From Cohnella abietis (GTDB lineage: Bacteria > Bacillota > Bacilli > Paenibacillales > Paenibacillaceae): a stretch of DNA of 64,000 bases. A program made the position numbers and the translations under genes. The stretch spans positions 3,756,001 through 3,820,000 of the forward strand of contig NZ_AP019400.1 in NCBI RefSeq assembly GCF_004295585.1, in the 5' to 3' direction. Shown here piece by piece: positions 8,713-17,657 of the stretch. The stretch's first letter is position 1. The number at the start of each line of letters is the position of its first letter. Below the pieces are notes generated by a model. The model did not search any database and had not been told where the DNA came from. It saw only the letters and a list, made by a program, of their open reading frames with translations.

Positions 8713-10104
8713 CCATCCGTACTACAAGACTCTTCGGATTTCTCACCTGCATTGACTATGGGTGTATTTGCAATGCTACAAACTCCTGTTTCAGGTAAAT
8801 CAAGCTCTACCTTTAATGCTGCTTCGTAATCACCTACAAGGTAAGCCACTACAGATCTAACTTGTTCATAACCGGTTGCCATAAGGAATGTTGGAGCGCG
8901 ACCGTAGCTCTTCATCCCAACAATATAAAAGTCCTTTTCGGTATGTCGTAGCTCCCGTTCCCCATGTGGGCGAACCGTGCCACAGCTATGGATATTTGGA
9001 TCAATGAGCGGGGCTAGCGTCTCGATACTTTCTGTACCCTGATCAATACTTAATCTTAACTCTCGCAGGAATGAAAAATCCGGACGGCTTCCTGTATTAA
9101 CGATAATTTCATCAATCCCTTGTATATCCTTACTGCCTTCATTGTTTTCCCCACTAATCATTATTTGACCGCCTGAACGGCTTAGCTTTTGAATTCTGAA
9201 TGGTGTAATCACTTGAATTTTGCCGGAATTAACGAGTTGATGAATACGGCTTCCTAGCTCCCCTCTAGCTTCTAGTTGATCATTCGCTTCCCCACCATAT
9301 GCATCCTCTACTCTGTTTTTCCGCATGATCCACACAATACTCAACTCTTGATCAGTCTCTTTTAGCTGAGCAAGATCCAACAATGTATTTAACGCAGAGT
9401 GACCACCACCGACCACAGCGATGCTTTTGCTACGATATCTTTCCTTATCTTTACCGTGAATATTTGGAATACCATAGTAAATATTTTCATTAAGTGATTG
9501 TTCTTCATTCGTCCAAATACCACTTGCATAAAGCGGGTTCGAGTATCCCCAAGTTCCAGAAGCATCGATTACTGCCCTAGCTTCATATCGTTGAGTGCTA
9601 CTTTGCCCTTCAGTATAAATCACAAAAGCTTTGTTTTCTCGATGCTCTGATTTCATTTTGTCTGTGTCTTTTCGGCTGATCGCTACTACATTTAGTATTT
9701 AGAATAAGCTTAGATTTAATCTCAGGAAGCTCAGATAGAGGGAGTAAGTATTTCTCTAACAACTCTTGTCCCGTTGGTAAAGCATCAGGGGAAGGCGCAA
9801 CCCACCCATGTTTGGATAACAATCTCGCTGCCGCTTTATCTATATTGTATTGCCACGGTGAAAACAAACGAACATGTCCCCAATCCGATATGTTGTGTCC
9901 GACATGTGTGCCTGATTCTAATAAAATGAAATCCTCTCCACGTTCAGCCAAATTCGCCGCCGCAGCTAATCCTATTGGTCCTGCCCCAATAATGACGACT
10001 GGTTTATTCTTAAAATTGTTATTGGGTTGTTGTTTCATTATGTCTTGCTCAATGGCAGGAGCTGCGCAACAAGAGCTAGGTTGTTTAAGTTCAATGTTTT
10101 TCAT
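8661..10104 (-). pseudogene. ArsO-like FAD/NAD(P)-binding monooxygenase, frameshifted
   Basis: Two overlapping frames together make one flavoprotein of about 480 residues. The N-terminal frame (10104-9610) has the FAD site VVIIGAGPIGLAAAANLAERG and HVRLFSPWQYNID. The C-terminal frame (continuing to 8661) has the NADPH site SIAVVGGGHSALNTLLDLA. One extra base near 9690-9694 causes the shift: removing a T there gives a clean join into VVAISRKDTDKMKS. Both ends are cysteine-rich (SCCAAPA at the start, STCCS at the end), as in flavoproteins of arsenic operons. It may be a real disruption or a sequencing error. The neighbouring ArsR and its operators support an arsenic role. Confidence 0.72.
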
Positions 10105-10128
10105 CGTGATTTTTCCTCCAGTTATATT

Positions 10129-10326
10129 CTAGATTTTTTTATTAAGAAAGGGGTCTCTCATATTGTAATTGGCCTCTTTTAGGTCATTGAGAAAAATCCG
10201 GAGCTTCTCAATATTGTCTAGACCAACAATTTGAATACCGCCTGTTTCATTCGTAACCGAGATGATTTTTCTACCATTTTTATTTAATAACTCAATTTGA
10301 TCATTCGTTGTTTCCATTATGGTCAT
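10129..10326 (-). CDS. Small conserved-looking protein of the ars-type cluster
   Basis: A 65-residue protein from the ATG at 10326, preceded by AAAGGAGAGATGAAA. It is soluble, with a short beta-rich start and an amphipathic helix (GLDNIEKLRIFLNDLKEANY). I do not recognise a family. It lies between the arsR gene and the flavoprotein with short gaps, and an ArsR-type operator (10378-10393) sits directly before it. Confidence 0.6.
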   Translation of the reverse strand: MTIMETTNDQIELLNKNGRKIISVTNETGGIQIVGLDNIEKLRIFLNDLKEANYNMRDPFLNKKI

Positions 10327-10377
10327 TTTCATCTCTCCTTTGCTCTCCAAATGTGCCACAGTCAATCTCAATCATTG

Positions 10378-10393
10378 ATCAACTTTTTTTGAT
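10378..10393. promoter_or_regulatory. ArsR-type operator, copy 1
   Basis: ATCAA-N6-TTGAT, spacer CTTTTT. It lies between arsR and the small gene at 10129. The same pattern occurs twice upstream of arsR. Confidence 0.55.
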
Positions 10394-10411
10394 TAATAAC
10401 TCATGCGAATA

Positions 10412-10732
10412 TCATTTTCGGAAAATGCAGCATAGTTCCGGGGACAGCAAATGATTGACCTCATTATGATTTAGTTCGTAATAGCTCCAAGTCCCTCTTG
10501 TCTCGCGGTTAATTAAACCAGCATCCAATAAAATTTTGAGATGATAAGACAGCTTGGATTGAGGCATATCTAATATATCAACAAGATCACAGACGCAAGT
10601 GTTTCCTCTTTGAGTCAGCTCATACATGATTTGCAATCGCTTCTGGTCTGCTAACGCTTTGAACTTGCTTTCATACGGTGTAAAATCAACGGACTCTCCT
10701 TTTTGAACGACCAAGGGCTGCTCTTTAATCAT
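10412..10732 (-). CDS. arsR: ArsR-family metalloid-responsive repressor
   Basis: The protein is 106 residues from the ATG at 10732, which follows GAAGGAGGAATGATC. The metalloid site of classical ArsR is intact: ELTQRGNTCVCDLVDIL has the ELxxxxCVCDL pattern on the DNA-binding helix, followed by MPQSKLSYHLKILLDAGLI. It would release DNA on binding As(III) or Sb(III). Two ATCAA-N6-TTGAT repeats upstream and one downstream are the likely targets. A pair of cysteines near the end (PELCCIF) is an additional possible ligand. Confidence 0.9.
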   Translation of the reverse strand: MIKEQPLVVQKGESVDFTPYESKFKALADQKRLQIMYELTQRGNTCVCDLVDILDMPQSKLSYHLKILLDAGLINRETRGTWSYYELNHNEVNHLLSPELCCIFRK

Positions 10733-10829
10733 GATCATTCCTCCTTCGCAACAAGCTACAGTTTGGTTTATTGTAAATATAATATGACCTTTTTCAGTCT
10801 TCTCAACACTTTGCAATAAAAGCTGTTTA

Positions 10830-10845
10830 ATCAAATTATTTTGAT
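10830..10845. promoter_or_regulatory. ArsR-type operator, copy 2
   Basis: ATCAA-N6-TTGAT with extended symmetry AATCAAA-TTAT-TTTGATT (10829-10846). It lies 98 bp upstream of the arsR start. Confidence 0.6.
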
Positions 10846-10887
10846 TTATAAATAATATCATATAGATTTCTTAAGAACAATACATTA

Positions 10888-10903
10888 ATCAATAAAAATT
10901 GAT
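10888..10903. promoter_or_regulatory. ArsR-type operator, copy 3
   Basis: ATCAA-N6-TTGAT with extended symmetry AATCAAT-AAAA-ATTGATT (10887-10904). It is spaced 58 bp from copy 2, and both precede arsR. Confidence 0.6.
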
Positions 10904-11147
10904 TTAATAACTGAAGCAATGAATTCTTATATTTATGATTGAGGATTTAATGGTTCAACCTATAAGCATAAAAGTGGGACACCGTCCTTTCACGGCGTTC
11001 TACGTTTGTGTCGGAGATTATTCAGAAATGGATTACGTGACTATGGCTTACGAACTCAATAATTCTTATTTGATCAAAATCTAATGATTTTATATTTTAA
11101 ACATTCCTGTAGAGACTAATTTTTGGTCTTGGACAAAAAAAGGAGCA

Positions 11148-11198
11148 CCTCTTATGATGGGGGTGTCACGGGTCAATGCCCTAAAACCCATCAGGAGG
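11148..11198 (+). promoter_or_regulatory. Hairpin that masks the transposase ribosome site
   Basis: CCTC (11148-11151) and GATGGG (11156-11161) can pair with CCCATC (11187-11192) and the GAGG (11195-11198) of the ribosome site. The fold would hide the Shine-Dalgarno of the transposase, as known for other IS families, to block translation from outside transcripts. Confidence 0.4.
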
Positions 11199-11206
11199 CG
11201 CTTACT

Positions 11207-12477
11207 ATGAAGTTTACCCAAAATGAGAAAACAAATCAACGTATTGAACGAATGACCAGCCAACACGCCGTAGTGCGGATCGACATTGCCAAAGATGTTC
11301 ATGCAGCGCAAGTAACGGATTACCGTGGACGAGTCCTCTCGAACCGTCACCTGTCCTTTACCAATACGCGTGAAGGATTCGAGAAACTCGGACTTTGGTT
11401 GCAGGATATACGTGGCAAATACGGCAAATCGGATGTTATTGTCGGTATGGAACCGACCGGTCATTACTGGTATAACCTCGCCAATTGGCTATTAGAGCAA
11501 GGCATTGAAGTGGTTCTGGTAAACCCGGTTACGACGCATCGCAACAAGGAAAATCGGGACAACAGCCCCTCCAAGAACGACCCCAAGGATGCGCTTGTCA
11601 TCGCAGACGTAGTCAGTCGCGGCTATTACACCAACTATGCACCGCAGTCCCCGTATTTGACCAAATCAAGACCATTACGAGCAATCGCGAGTATTGGGTA
11701 AAAATGTCCACGAGCTTAGGAAATCGCATTGTCCGCTGGATCGACCTGTACTTTCCCGAGTTCAGAAGTGTCTTCCCCGTCTGGGACACGGCCCGTTCAC
11801 TGGCGACGCTCCGAGCCTTTCCACTGCCTGAGGACCTCAAGCAGTTGAATGCAGAGTTGGTCATGGAGGGTTGGCGCGAGCAGGGAATGAGACGTGCAGG
11901 TGGTGCTAGCGGGAAGGCAACGGCCACTCAGCTCCTCAGCGCCGCGAATCGCAGCATTGGAAAACCGTGCATGGACGTGGCAGCAGGCCAGGATCTTGCT
12001 CGCTTGCTAGCGGCTTACGAGCAAACCCAAGCGGCACTCCAGGAAATGGAGCAGGAGATGGAAATGCTGCTGAACAGCCTTCCGCTGGCTAAGCAGCTCA
12101 GCAGCGCAGGTTTGGGAAGGGTCACCATAGCCGTCCTGTTAGGATGCGCTGGAGATCTGAGCCAGTACGCCCATGGCAAACAGTTGCTGCGTCGTGCGGG
12201 CCTCAATTTGACGGAGCGAACATCTGGGAAGCACAAGGGGCAGATTAAGCTCTCGAAGCGAGGGGACAGTACGTTGCGTAAGTATTTGTTTTTAGCTGTA
12301 TTGAATTTGGTGCGGCATCACCCGGATTTCAAATACTGGCATAAGCAAAACCAGCTAAAAGGCATGACGAAGCTGAAGTCTGTATTTAAACTTATCGGAA
12401 AGTTGGCGCGTCTGGTCATCGGGATGGTCCAACGCGGAGAAACGTACCAGAGCAAGCTTGACGTTACGGCAGCCTGA
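11207..12477 (+). pseudogene. IS110-family transposase, frameshifted
   Basis: The ATG at 11207 follows CAGGAGGCGCTTACT. The first part holds the DEDD RuvC-like domain (RIDIAKDVHAAQV, VGMEPTGHYWYNLANWL, NDPKDALVIADVV). Near 11651-11654 a single base is lost; after that the reading resumes in another frame as VFDQIKTITSNREYW and runs to 12477. The second part holds the transposase_20 domain with LSSAGLGRVTIAVLLGCAGD and the serine-bearing ERTSGKHKGQIKLSKRGDS. Without the frameshift the protein would be about 423 residues, a normal IS110 length. As read, the element is probably immobile on its own. Confidence 0.85.
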
Positions 12478-12890
12478 GTCACAGCGCATAAACCGATTCG
12501 ACACGCTTACGAATGTTGACTCGTTCGCGGAATGCCACCACAAAGAAAGCACAGAGAACCGAATGTGGAGTTCGTCAGGGACATAGATCCGTTATCTAAA
12601 CGCAATCGGTCTCCACGCCTTGGTCAGGTTGAACGAAGGAATGTAAGGGCGCAGACCCGTTGAGACATGGGAGGGTGAACCTCCAAGGGACAAGTGGAGT
12701 GTGCAGCAGAAGTCTGTCGCGAAGTGCGTATGAGCGCGACTTCTGTTCCTGCATAGCCAAATGTGTCCATCGACAACGGGTTTCCCCTACTTCCGCTCCA
12801 TCCACCTGTTCTTGTGAGTTGCAATTCTGCGAATGAGTGAGCATTCGTGAGTAAAACCCTTAAATACGAGGGACGAACTCCAGACATCTT
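12478..12890 (+). ncRNA. Structured 3' flank of the IS110 element, candidate bridge/seek RNA
   Basis: About 410 bp without a gene carry several hairpins: GGAGG-N5-CCTCC (12670-12684), AGAAGTC...GACTTCT (12708-12744), and CGAATG-N6-CATTCG (12830-12847). A perfect 11-bp inverted pair, TGGAGTTCGTC (12566-12576) and GACGAACTCCA (12872-12882), encloses them. IS110-family elements encode a guide RNA in a non-coding end, and in the IS1111 branch this is the 3' end. That this region is transcribed is inference. Confidence 0.4.
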
Positions 12891-13069
12891 ATATCGAATA
12901 AAGTAACGCCTTCCCCCCTATATTTTACGCAATAACGCTACTGAAGTTCGTAAGAACAAACAAGTAGTCCATTTATCGGTAATAAGCACGATACTGTGCG
13001 TTAGCTAGGACACACATTTCCCTCTTGCGTGTGCGATGCCGCAGGCGAGAACGTAATTGGTAACAAAAG

Positions 13070-13098
13070 AGAGGAAACCCAATTCCGGTTTCCCCTCC
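13070..13098 (-). terminator. Terminator of the AEC transporter gene
   Basis: GAGGGGAAACC pairs with GGTTTCCTC around a 6-nt loop, then TTTTGTT on the minus strand. It lies 22 bp past the stop at 13120. Confidence 0.7.
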
Positions 13099-13119
13099 TT
13101 CCTTACCTTACCTATTCTA

Positions 13120-14034
13120 TTACGTCTGCATGATCATAAGAAGAACCGTCATCACCACGAGGCTAACCAAGATAGAGAGCGAGCTGGTGAGACTGGATAA
13201 AGCGGGGTCTCCCTTGCATTTTTCCGTAAACACCGGAGATAGATTCGAGATCGGCGAGAACGAGACAAGGACAAGTGCCTGCCGAATTTCCTGAGAGAAC
13301 GGCATCAGGAAATAGAACACCGCCGCAAAAGCTCCCGCGCAGAGAAACCTAACGGATAATGTGAGAGCAACCTGCTTAACATACTTGCGTTCGAATTTAA
13401 TTTCGAACATCATTCCGATCATTAGCATGGACAGAAAGCCATTAGCAGCACCGATCGTAGAAGAAACCGCAACGACCTCTGACGGTATGCCCACATGTAG
13501 CATTGCAAATATGAGCATCAGCATATACGTGACAAACGGTACGGAGGAAAAAAGCTTTCTCACCATTCCTATAACACTGCTTTTTTCCTCTGAGCTTAAT
13601 ACGTTCGAAGTCACCACATACGAACCGCTTGTGCACATGACTGCGTTGCCTGCATCGAACAAGCTTGTTACCACGATACCGGAAGGGCCGAGAAAGCTTT
13701 GAACATAAGGCATGGTGAAGGAACCGATGCTGTACCCCGGCCAATTCAGCATATAAAATGCCCTAGTGCTATTATCTTCTCTTCGAGAGGCCCAGTACCC
13801 AAGCAGCAGTATAAGCACGTTACATCCTAGTCCCAGCAGCACGATGAATAAAAGTGTAACCTGCATGTCATGAGATGCAAAACTGGTTACTACAGCGGCG
13901 GGGAGTGTAACGTTTAGCACGATTTTGGATATGACTTTATAATCCGTCGGTGCGACCAAACCGATTCGCTTTAGCATAAAGCCAAGAATAATGATAAAAA
14001 TATACGCACTAGCCTTTATCAGAACAGGAATCAA
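13120..14034 (-). CDS. AEC (auxin efflux carrier) family transporter
   Basis: A 304-residue membrane protein with about ten hydrophobic segments. IILGFMLKRIGLVAPTDYKVISKIVLNVTLPAAVVTSF at the N-terminus is the diagnostic AEC/PIN start. Bacterial members often move dicarboxylates such as malate or malonate; the substrate here is unknown. It lies downstream of the GH13 gene with a 50-bp gap and may be its last cotranscribed gene, although its function is not obviously linked to sugars. Confidence 0.83.
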   Translation of the reverse strand: MIPVLIKASAYIFIIILGFMLKRIGLVAPTDYKVISKIVLNVTLPAAVVTSFASHDMQVTLLFIVLLGLGCNVLILLLGYWASRREDNSTRAFYMLNWPGYSIGSFTMPYVQSFLGPSGIVVTSLFDAGNAVMCTSGSYVVTSNVLSSEEKSSVIGMVRKLFSSVPFVTYMLMLIFAMLHVGIPSEVVAVSSTIGAANGFLSMLMIGMMFEIKFERKYVKQVALTLSVRFLCAGAFAAVFYFLMPFSQEIRQALVLVSFSPISNLSPVFTEKCKGDPALSSLTSSLSILVSLVVMTVLLMIMQT

Positions 14035-14083
14035 ACCTTATCACAGCCTTCGGTGTCATACATAGATGTCAGGCTTATTCCCC

Positions 14084-15772
14084 TCAAACTAGTCGATAGA
14101 CTCGCGCTTCATACGGACGCAGCGTAATAGTCGCAATCTCATCATTCGTATCCACCGTGTAGTTGCTAATAAGTAGCTGTTTGCTCGAAAACTGAATATG
14201 CCGTGGGAACTCAAACACAGGCAGCTGTTCCGAAAAATTGCAAATGACGACCAACTGCTCCTCTTCAAGCGTTCTGGTAAAAGCATAAATCTGTTCATTT
14301 TCTTCCATTAAAATATCATACGTACCGTACACGATAATTCCGTGCTCCTTGCGAAGCTGAATCAATTTTCTATAATAATGATAGATCGAATCCGGGTCTT
14401 TCCTATCACGCTCTACGTTGATTTCCTTGTGATTCTCATGAACCCCAATCCAAGGCGTTCCCTCCGTAAATCCGGCATTGCTGCCAGCCGACCATTGTAC
14501 AGGAGTGCGGCCATTGTCCCGGCTTCGCTGGTAGATGCTCTCCATCATCTCTGGATGACTTAACTGCTCGCCTCCAACAAAATCGCGATAGGCATTAACC
14601 GTCTGAATGTCCCTGTAGTCCGATAATTTGTCGAATCGAACATTGGTCATCCCGATTTCTTCTCCCTGATAGATGTAAGGAGTGCCTTGCAGCATGTGCA
14701 GGCAGGTGGCCAGCATTTTCGCAGAAATCGTGCGATATTCCGGACTGTCATTACCAAAGCGAGATACCGCTCGCGGCTGATCGTGATTACTCCAATATAG
14801 ACTGTTCCAGCCGTCCTCCCTAAGTCCGTACTGCCAGCGGCTCATAATCGTTTTCAGCTCCGTCAGCTTCCATGGCCCAGGAGACCATTTGCCAAGCTTC
14901 CCATCTCCAAGGAACACATGCTCGAAATGGAACACCATATTTAGTTCGTTCCGATCAGCTCCCGTATACAGCTTAGCCTGCTCCACATTAACGCCTAATG
15001 TTTCGCCAACCGTCATAATATCGTATTTGGACAGCACCTCACGGTTCATTTCCTGCAAGTAATCGTGGATTTTGGGACCGTCACAGTAAAGAGGAACGCC
15101 ATCGCCGTATTTAAAGCCCTCTCTTACTTTCCCGTCTGGAAGCCCTTCTGCTTTGGAAAGCATATTGATAACATCCATACGGAAGCCATCAACGCCCTTA
15201 TCTAGCCAAAAGGTCATCAGATCATACACTTCCCCACGAAGCGCAGGATTTTCCCAATTTAAATCAGGCTGCTTTTTGGAGTAAATGTGCAAATAATATT
15301 CGCCAGAATTCTCGTCATACTCCCACGCCGAGCCACCAAATCGGGAGCCCCAATTGTTCGGCTCGCTGCCGTCTTCCTTACCGGGATGCCACATGTAATA
15401 GTCACGATAGGTATTGTCTTTCGATTTCTTGGCCTCAATGAACCAAGGATGCTCGTCCGAAGAGTGGTTTACTACCAGATCCAGCATGATTTTGATGCCT
15501 CTTAGGTGCGCTTCGTGAAGCAGCTCGTCAAAGTCCTGCATCGTGCCGAATTCATCCATAATATCTCTATAATCGCTGATATCGTAGCCGTTATCGTCGT
15601 TCGGCGATTTATTAATCGGACTCAGCCAGATCACATCAATGCCAAGTTCCCGAAGGTAGTCTAGCTTGAGGATAACACCTTGCAAATCTCCTACACCGTC
15701 TCCGTTACTGTCCATGAAGCTTCTTGGATATATCTGATAGACAACCGCTTCTTTCCACCATTTTCGATCCAT
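14084..15772 (-). CDS. GH13 alpha-glucosidase (oligo-1,6-glucosidase type)
   Basis: 562 residues from the ATG at 15772, preceded by GGAGAGGAGCC. The four GH13 regions are clear: DLVVNHSS (I), GFRMDVIN with the nucleophile Asp (II), VGETLGV with the acid Glu (III) and SNHDQPR (IV). YQIYPRSFMDSNGDGVGDLQG and a B domain fit the subfamily of cytoplasmic oligo-1,6-glucosidase, trehalose-6-phosphate hydrolase and alpha-glucosidase. It has no signal peptide. The coupled ABC transporter suggests that it cleaves imported isomalto- or other alpha-glucosides to glucose. Confidence 0.92.
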   Translation of the reverse strand: MDRKWWKEAVVYQIYPRSFMDSNGDGVGDLQGVILKLDYLRELGIDVIWLSPINKSPNDDNGYDISDYRDIMDEFGTMQDFDELLHEAHLRGIKIMLDLVVNHSSDEHPWFIEAKKSKDNTYRDYYMWHPGKEDGSEPNNWGSRFGGSAWEYDENSGEYYLHIYSKKQPDLNWENPALRGEVYDLMTFWLDKGVDGFRMDVINMLSKAEGLPDGKVREGFKYGDGVPLYCDGPKIHDYLQEMNREVLSKYDIMTVGETLGVNVEQAKLYTGADRNELNMVFHFEHVFLGDGKLGKWSPGPWKLTELKTIMSRWQYGLREDGWNSLYWSNHDQPRAVSRFGNDSPEYRTISAKMLATCLHMLQGTPYIYQGEEIGMTNVRFDKLSDYRDIQTVNAYRDFVGGEQLSHPEMMESIYQRSRDNGRTPVQWSAGSNAGFTEGTPWIGVHENHKEINVERDRKDPDSIYHYYRKLIQLRKEHGIIVYGTYDILMEENEQIYAFTRTLEEEQLVVICNFSEQLPVFEFPRHIQFSSKQLLISNYTVDTNDEIATITLRPYEARVYRLV

Positions 15773-15821
15773 TTTCAACTGGCTCCTCTCCAAACTGTTT
15801 TCTCTATTTTTCTCTCTAGTC

Positions 15822-16652
15822 CTAGCCTTTCACCGCACCCGCCGTAATGCCTTGAATAATGTATCTTTGCATGAGCAGGAAAAATACAACAATCGGAATC
15901 ACAGCCAGCGTCATCGCTGCTAGAGCTAAATGCCACTGATTCATATATTCTCCGAAATAAATGTAGGAAGCTAACGGGATCGTCTGAACCGCCTTCGAAT
16001 TGAGTACGATGTAAGGCAGCAGGAAGTCATTCCAAATCCATAACGAATGCAGGATCGCGATCGTTACCGTAATCGGAGTAAGTAACGGGAGCAGAATTCG
16101 GAAATAAACACCGAACACACTGCTGCCGTCCATCGTTGCCGCTTCTTCCAGCTCGACAGGCACGCCCTTAATAAATCCGTGGTACAGAAACAGCGCAAGT
16201 GGGATACCGAATCCCCAATACATCGTAATAATGCCGGGCAAGTTGTTGATCATCTTAAAGTCTTTAGCCACCATGAGCAGTGGAATCATCATCGTTTGAA
16301 AAGGAATGACCATCGCGGACAAAATACCTAGAAAAATAATGTTGCTCATTTTGCCGGGACGACGAACGAGCTGATAGGCCGCAGCCGAGCTAAATAATAA
16401 GATGCCAAGTACGCTGAGAACCGTAATGATAAGCGAGTTCGCGAACACGGTAGGAAACTTCATCTCCTGCCACACCGTCACAAAGTTGCTCAATTGAAAC
16501 AACTCAGGTAACGAAGAAGCGGAGGTCAAGATTTCATCGTACCGTTTGAACGCATTAATAAACACCAGATAAAGCGGAACAAGAAACAGGAGCCCGAGCG
16601 CGATCATGAACAGCTCAAGAAGAAGCTTCCCGCTATTGTAACGGTCCTTCAT
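15822..16652 (-). CDS. Carbohydrate ABC transporter permease, MalG type
   Basis: 276 residues, six membrane segments. The EAA loop that docks the ATPase is seen as VELEEAATMDGSSVFGVYFRILLPLLTP, and the end GITAGAVKG is typical of MalG-like proteins. It overlaps the preceding permease gene by one base. No ATPase gene is present, so the pair probably uses a shared MsmX-like ATPase from elsewhere, as in other Bacillales. Confidence 0.92.
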   Translation of the reverse strand: MKDRYNSGKLLLELFMIALGLLFLVPLYLVFINAFKRYDEILTSASSLPELFQLSNFVTVWQEMKFPTVFANSLIITVLSVLGILLFSSAAAYQLVRRPGKMSNIIFLGILSAMVIPFQTMMIPLLMVAKDFKMINNLPGIITMYWGFGIPLALFLYHGFIKGVPVELEEAATMDGSSVFGVYFRILLPLLTPITVTIAILHSLWIWNDFLLPYIVLNSKAVQTIPLASYIYFGEYMNQWHLALAAMTLAVIPIVVFFLLMQRYIIQGITAGAVKG

Positions 16653-17530
16653 TACATCTCAACCTCCTTCCGTTTCATAGCGAACACTTGAATGAGCGTA
16701 ATGGCGCCCAACACGATGAAAAATATAATCGCTTTCGTAGATGCCAGCGTGTAATTGTTATTCGCAAAAGCATCCTGGTAAATATGCAATGCCAATGATT
16801 CCGTCGATCCAAAAGGTCCGCCCTTCGTTAGGGCTAGATTAAGATCGAACACCTTAAAGCCGCTCGTAATGGCTAGGAACAAGCAAATCGTAATCGCATT
16901 GCGAACAAGCGGTAAAATAATGTGCCACATTCTCTGCCAGCGGTTAACTCCGTCGATCTGCGCGGCCTCCAGTAATTCAGTGGAAATCCCTTGCAACGCG
17001 GCAATATAGATAACCATGAAATAACCGGCGGAATACCACACATTAACGAGAATAAGTGCCCAGAATGCATAGCTCGGGTAGCTGAGCCAATTCACTTCGA
17101 AAATGTGCCAGCCCGTCCATTCCGCGATTTGTGGGAAAACCTGTGAAATAATAAATTGCCAGATGAAGCCGATGATCAATGTTCCAATGACATGAGGCAT
17201 GAAATAGACCGTTCTGAGCACGTTTTTCGTTTTCAGCTTCATGTTCAAAACTATAGCTAATGCAAAACCTATAACATTAACCAATAACGTGCTTACGGCT
17301 ACATATTTTAGCGTGAACCAGAACGACTTCATATACGCCGAATCGTGGAAGATCGTCGTATAGTTGCTCCATCCTACCCACTTAATGTCAGTGCTTATCC
17401 CATCCCAATCCTGAAACGAGAAGATGATTGCCCGGACAAAGGGTAGCATGATAATTAAAGCGAACAGTAGAACAGCTGGAGATACAAAGGTAAAATAAAT
17501 GAGCAGCTTTTTCGTTTTCGTTTGTGTCAT
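16652..17530 (-). CDS. Carbohydrate ABC transporter permease, MalF type
   Basis: 292 residues with six membrane segments and the EAA loop STELLEAAQIDGVNRWQRMWHIILPLVRN. It pairs with the MalG-type permease directly downstream and with the lipoprotein at 17658 upstream. The mixture of hydrophobic segments and the FSFQDWDG motif after segment 1 is usual for this family. Confidence 0.92.
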   Translation of the reverse strand: MTQTKTKKLLIYFTFVSPAVLLFALIIMLPFVRAIIFSFQDWDGISTDIKWVGWSNYTTIFHDSAYMKSFWFTLKYVAVSTLLVNVIGFALAIVLNMKLKTKNVLRTVYFMPHVIGTLIIGFIWQFIISQVFPQIAEWTGWHIFEVNWLSYPSYAFWALILVNVWYSAGYFMVIYIAALQGISTELLEAAQIDGVNRWQRMWHIILPLVRNAITICLFLAITSGFKVFDLNLALTKGGPFGSTESLALHIYQDAFANNNYTLASTKAIIFFIVLGAITLIQVFAMKRKEVEM

Positions 17531-17657
17531 GAATTGAAGAGCACCTCTTTTCCTGCTTTAACCTGATGCAGCCACTGCGACATTTCCGGAGCTGTCCCGA
17601 ATCGGTACAGTGGCTGCTTCCTTCTAGTCGGGCGTTTAGAGAACGCCCGACTTCCTA

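Larger units (their letters stand above)
11100..12900 (+). mobile_element. IS110-family insertion sequence (ends not resolved)
   Basis: The region holds a broken DEDD-type transposase and GC-rich, strongly structured flanking DNA on its 3' side. IS110 elements have no long terminal repeats and make no target duplication, so the exact ends cannot be fixed from one copy. The left end lies after the arsR operators (10904) and before the transposase start. The right end is probably close to 12890, where the sequence returns to AT-rich DNA. Confidence 0.7.

Noticed and set aside
12596..12887. Small genes on the minus strand in the IS110 3' flank
   Set aside because: The frames are incompatible with the hairpins' dense pairing, lack ribosome sites and have arbitrary composition.
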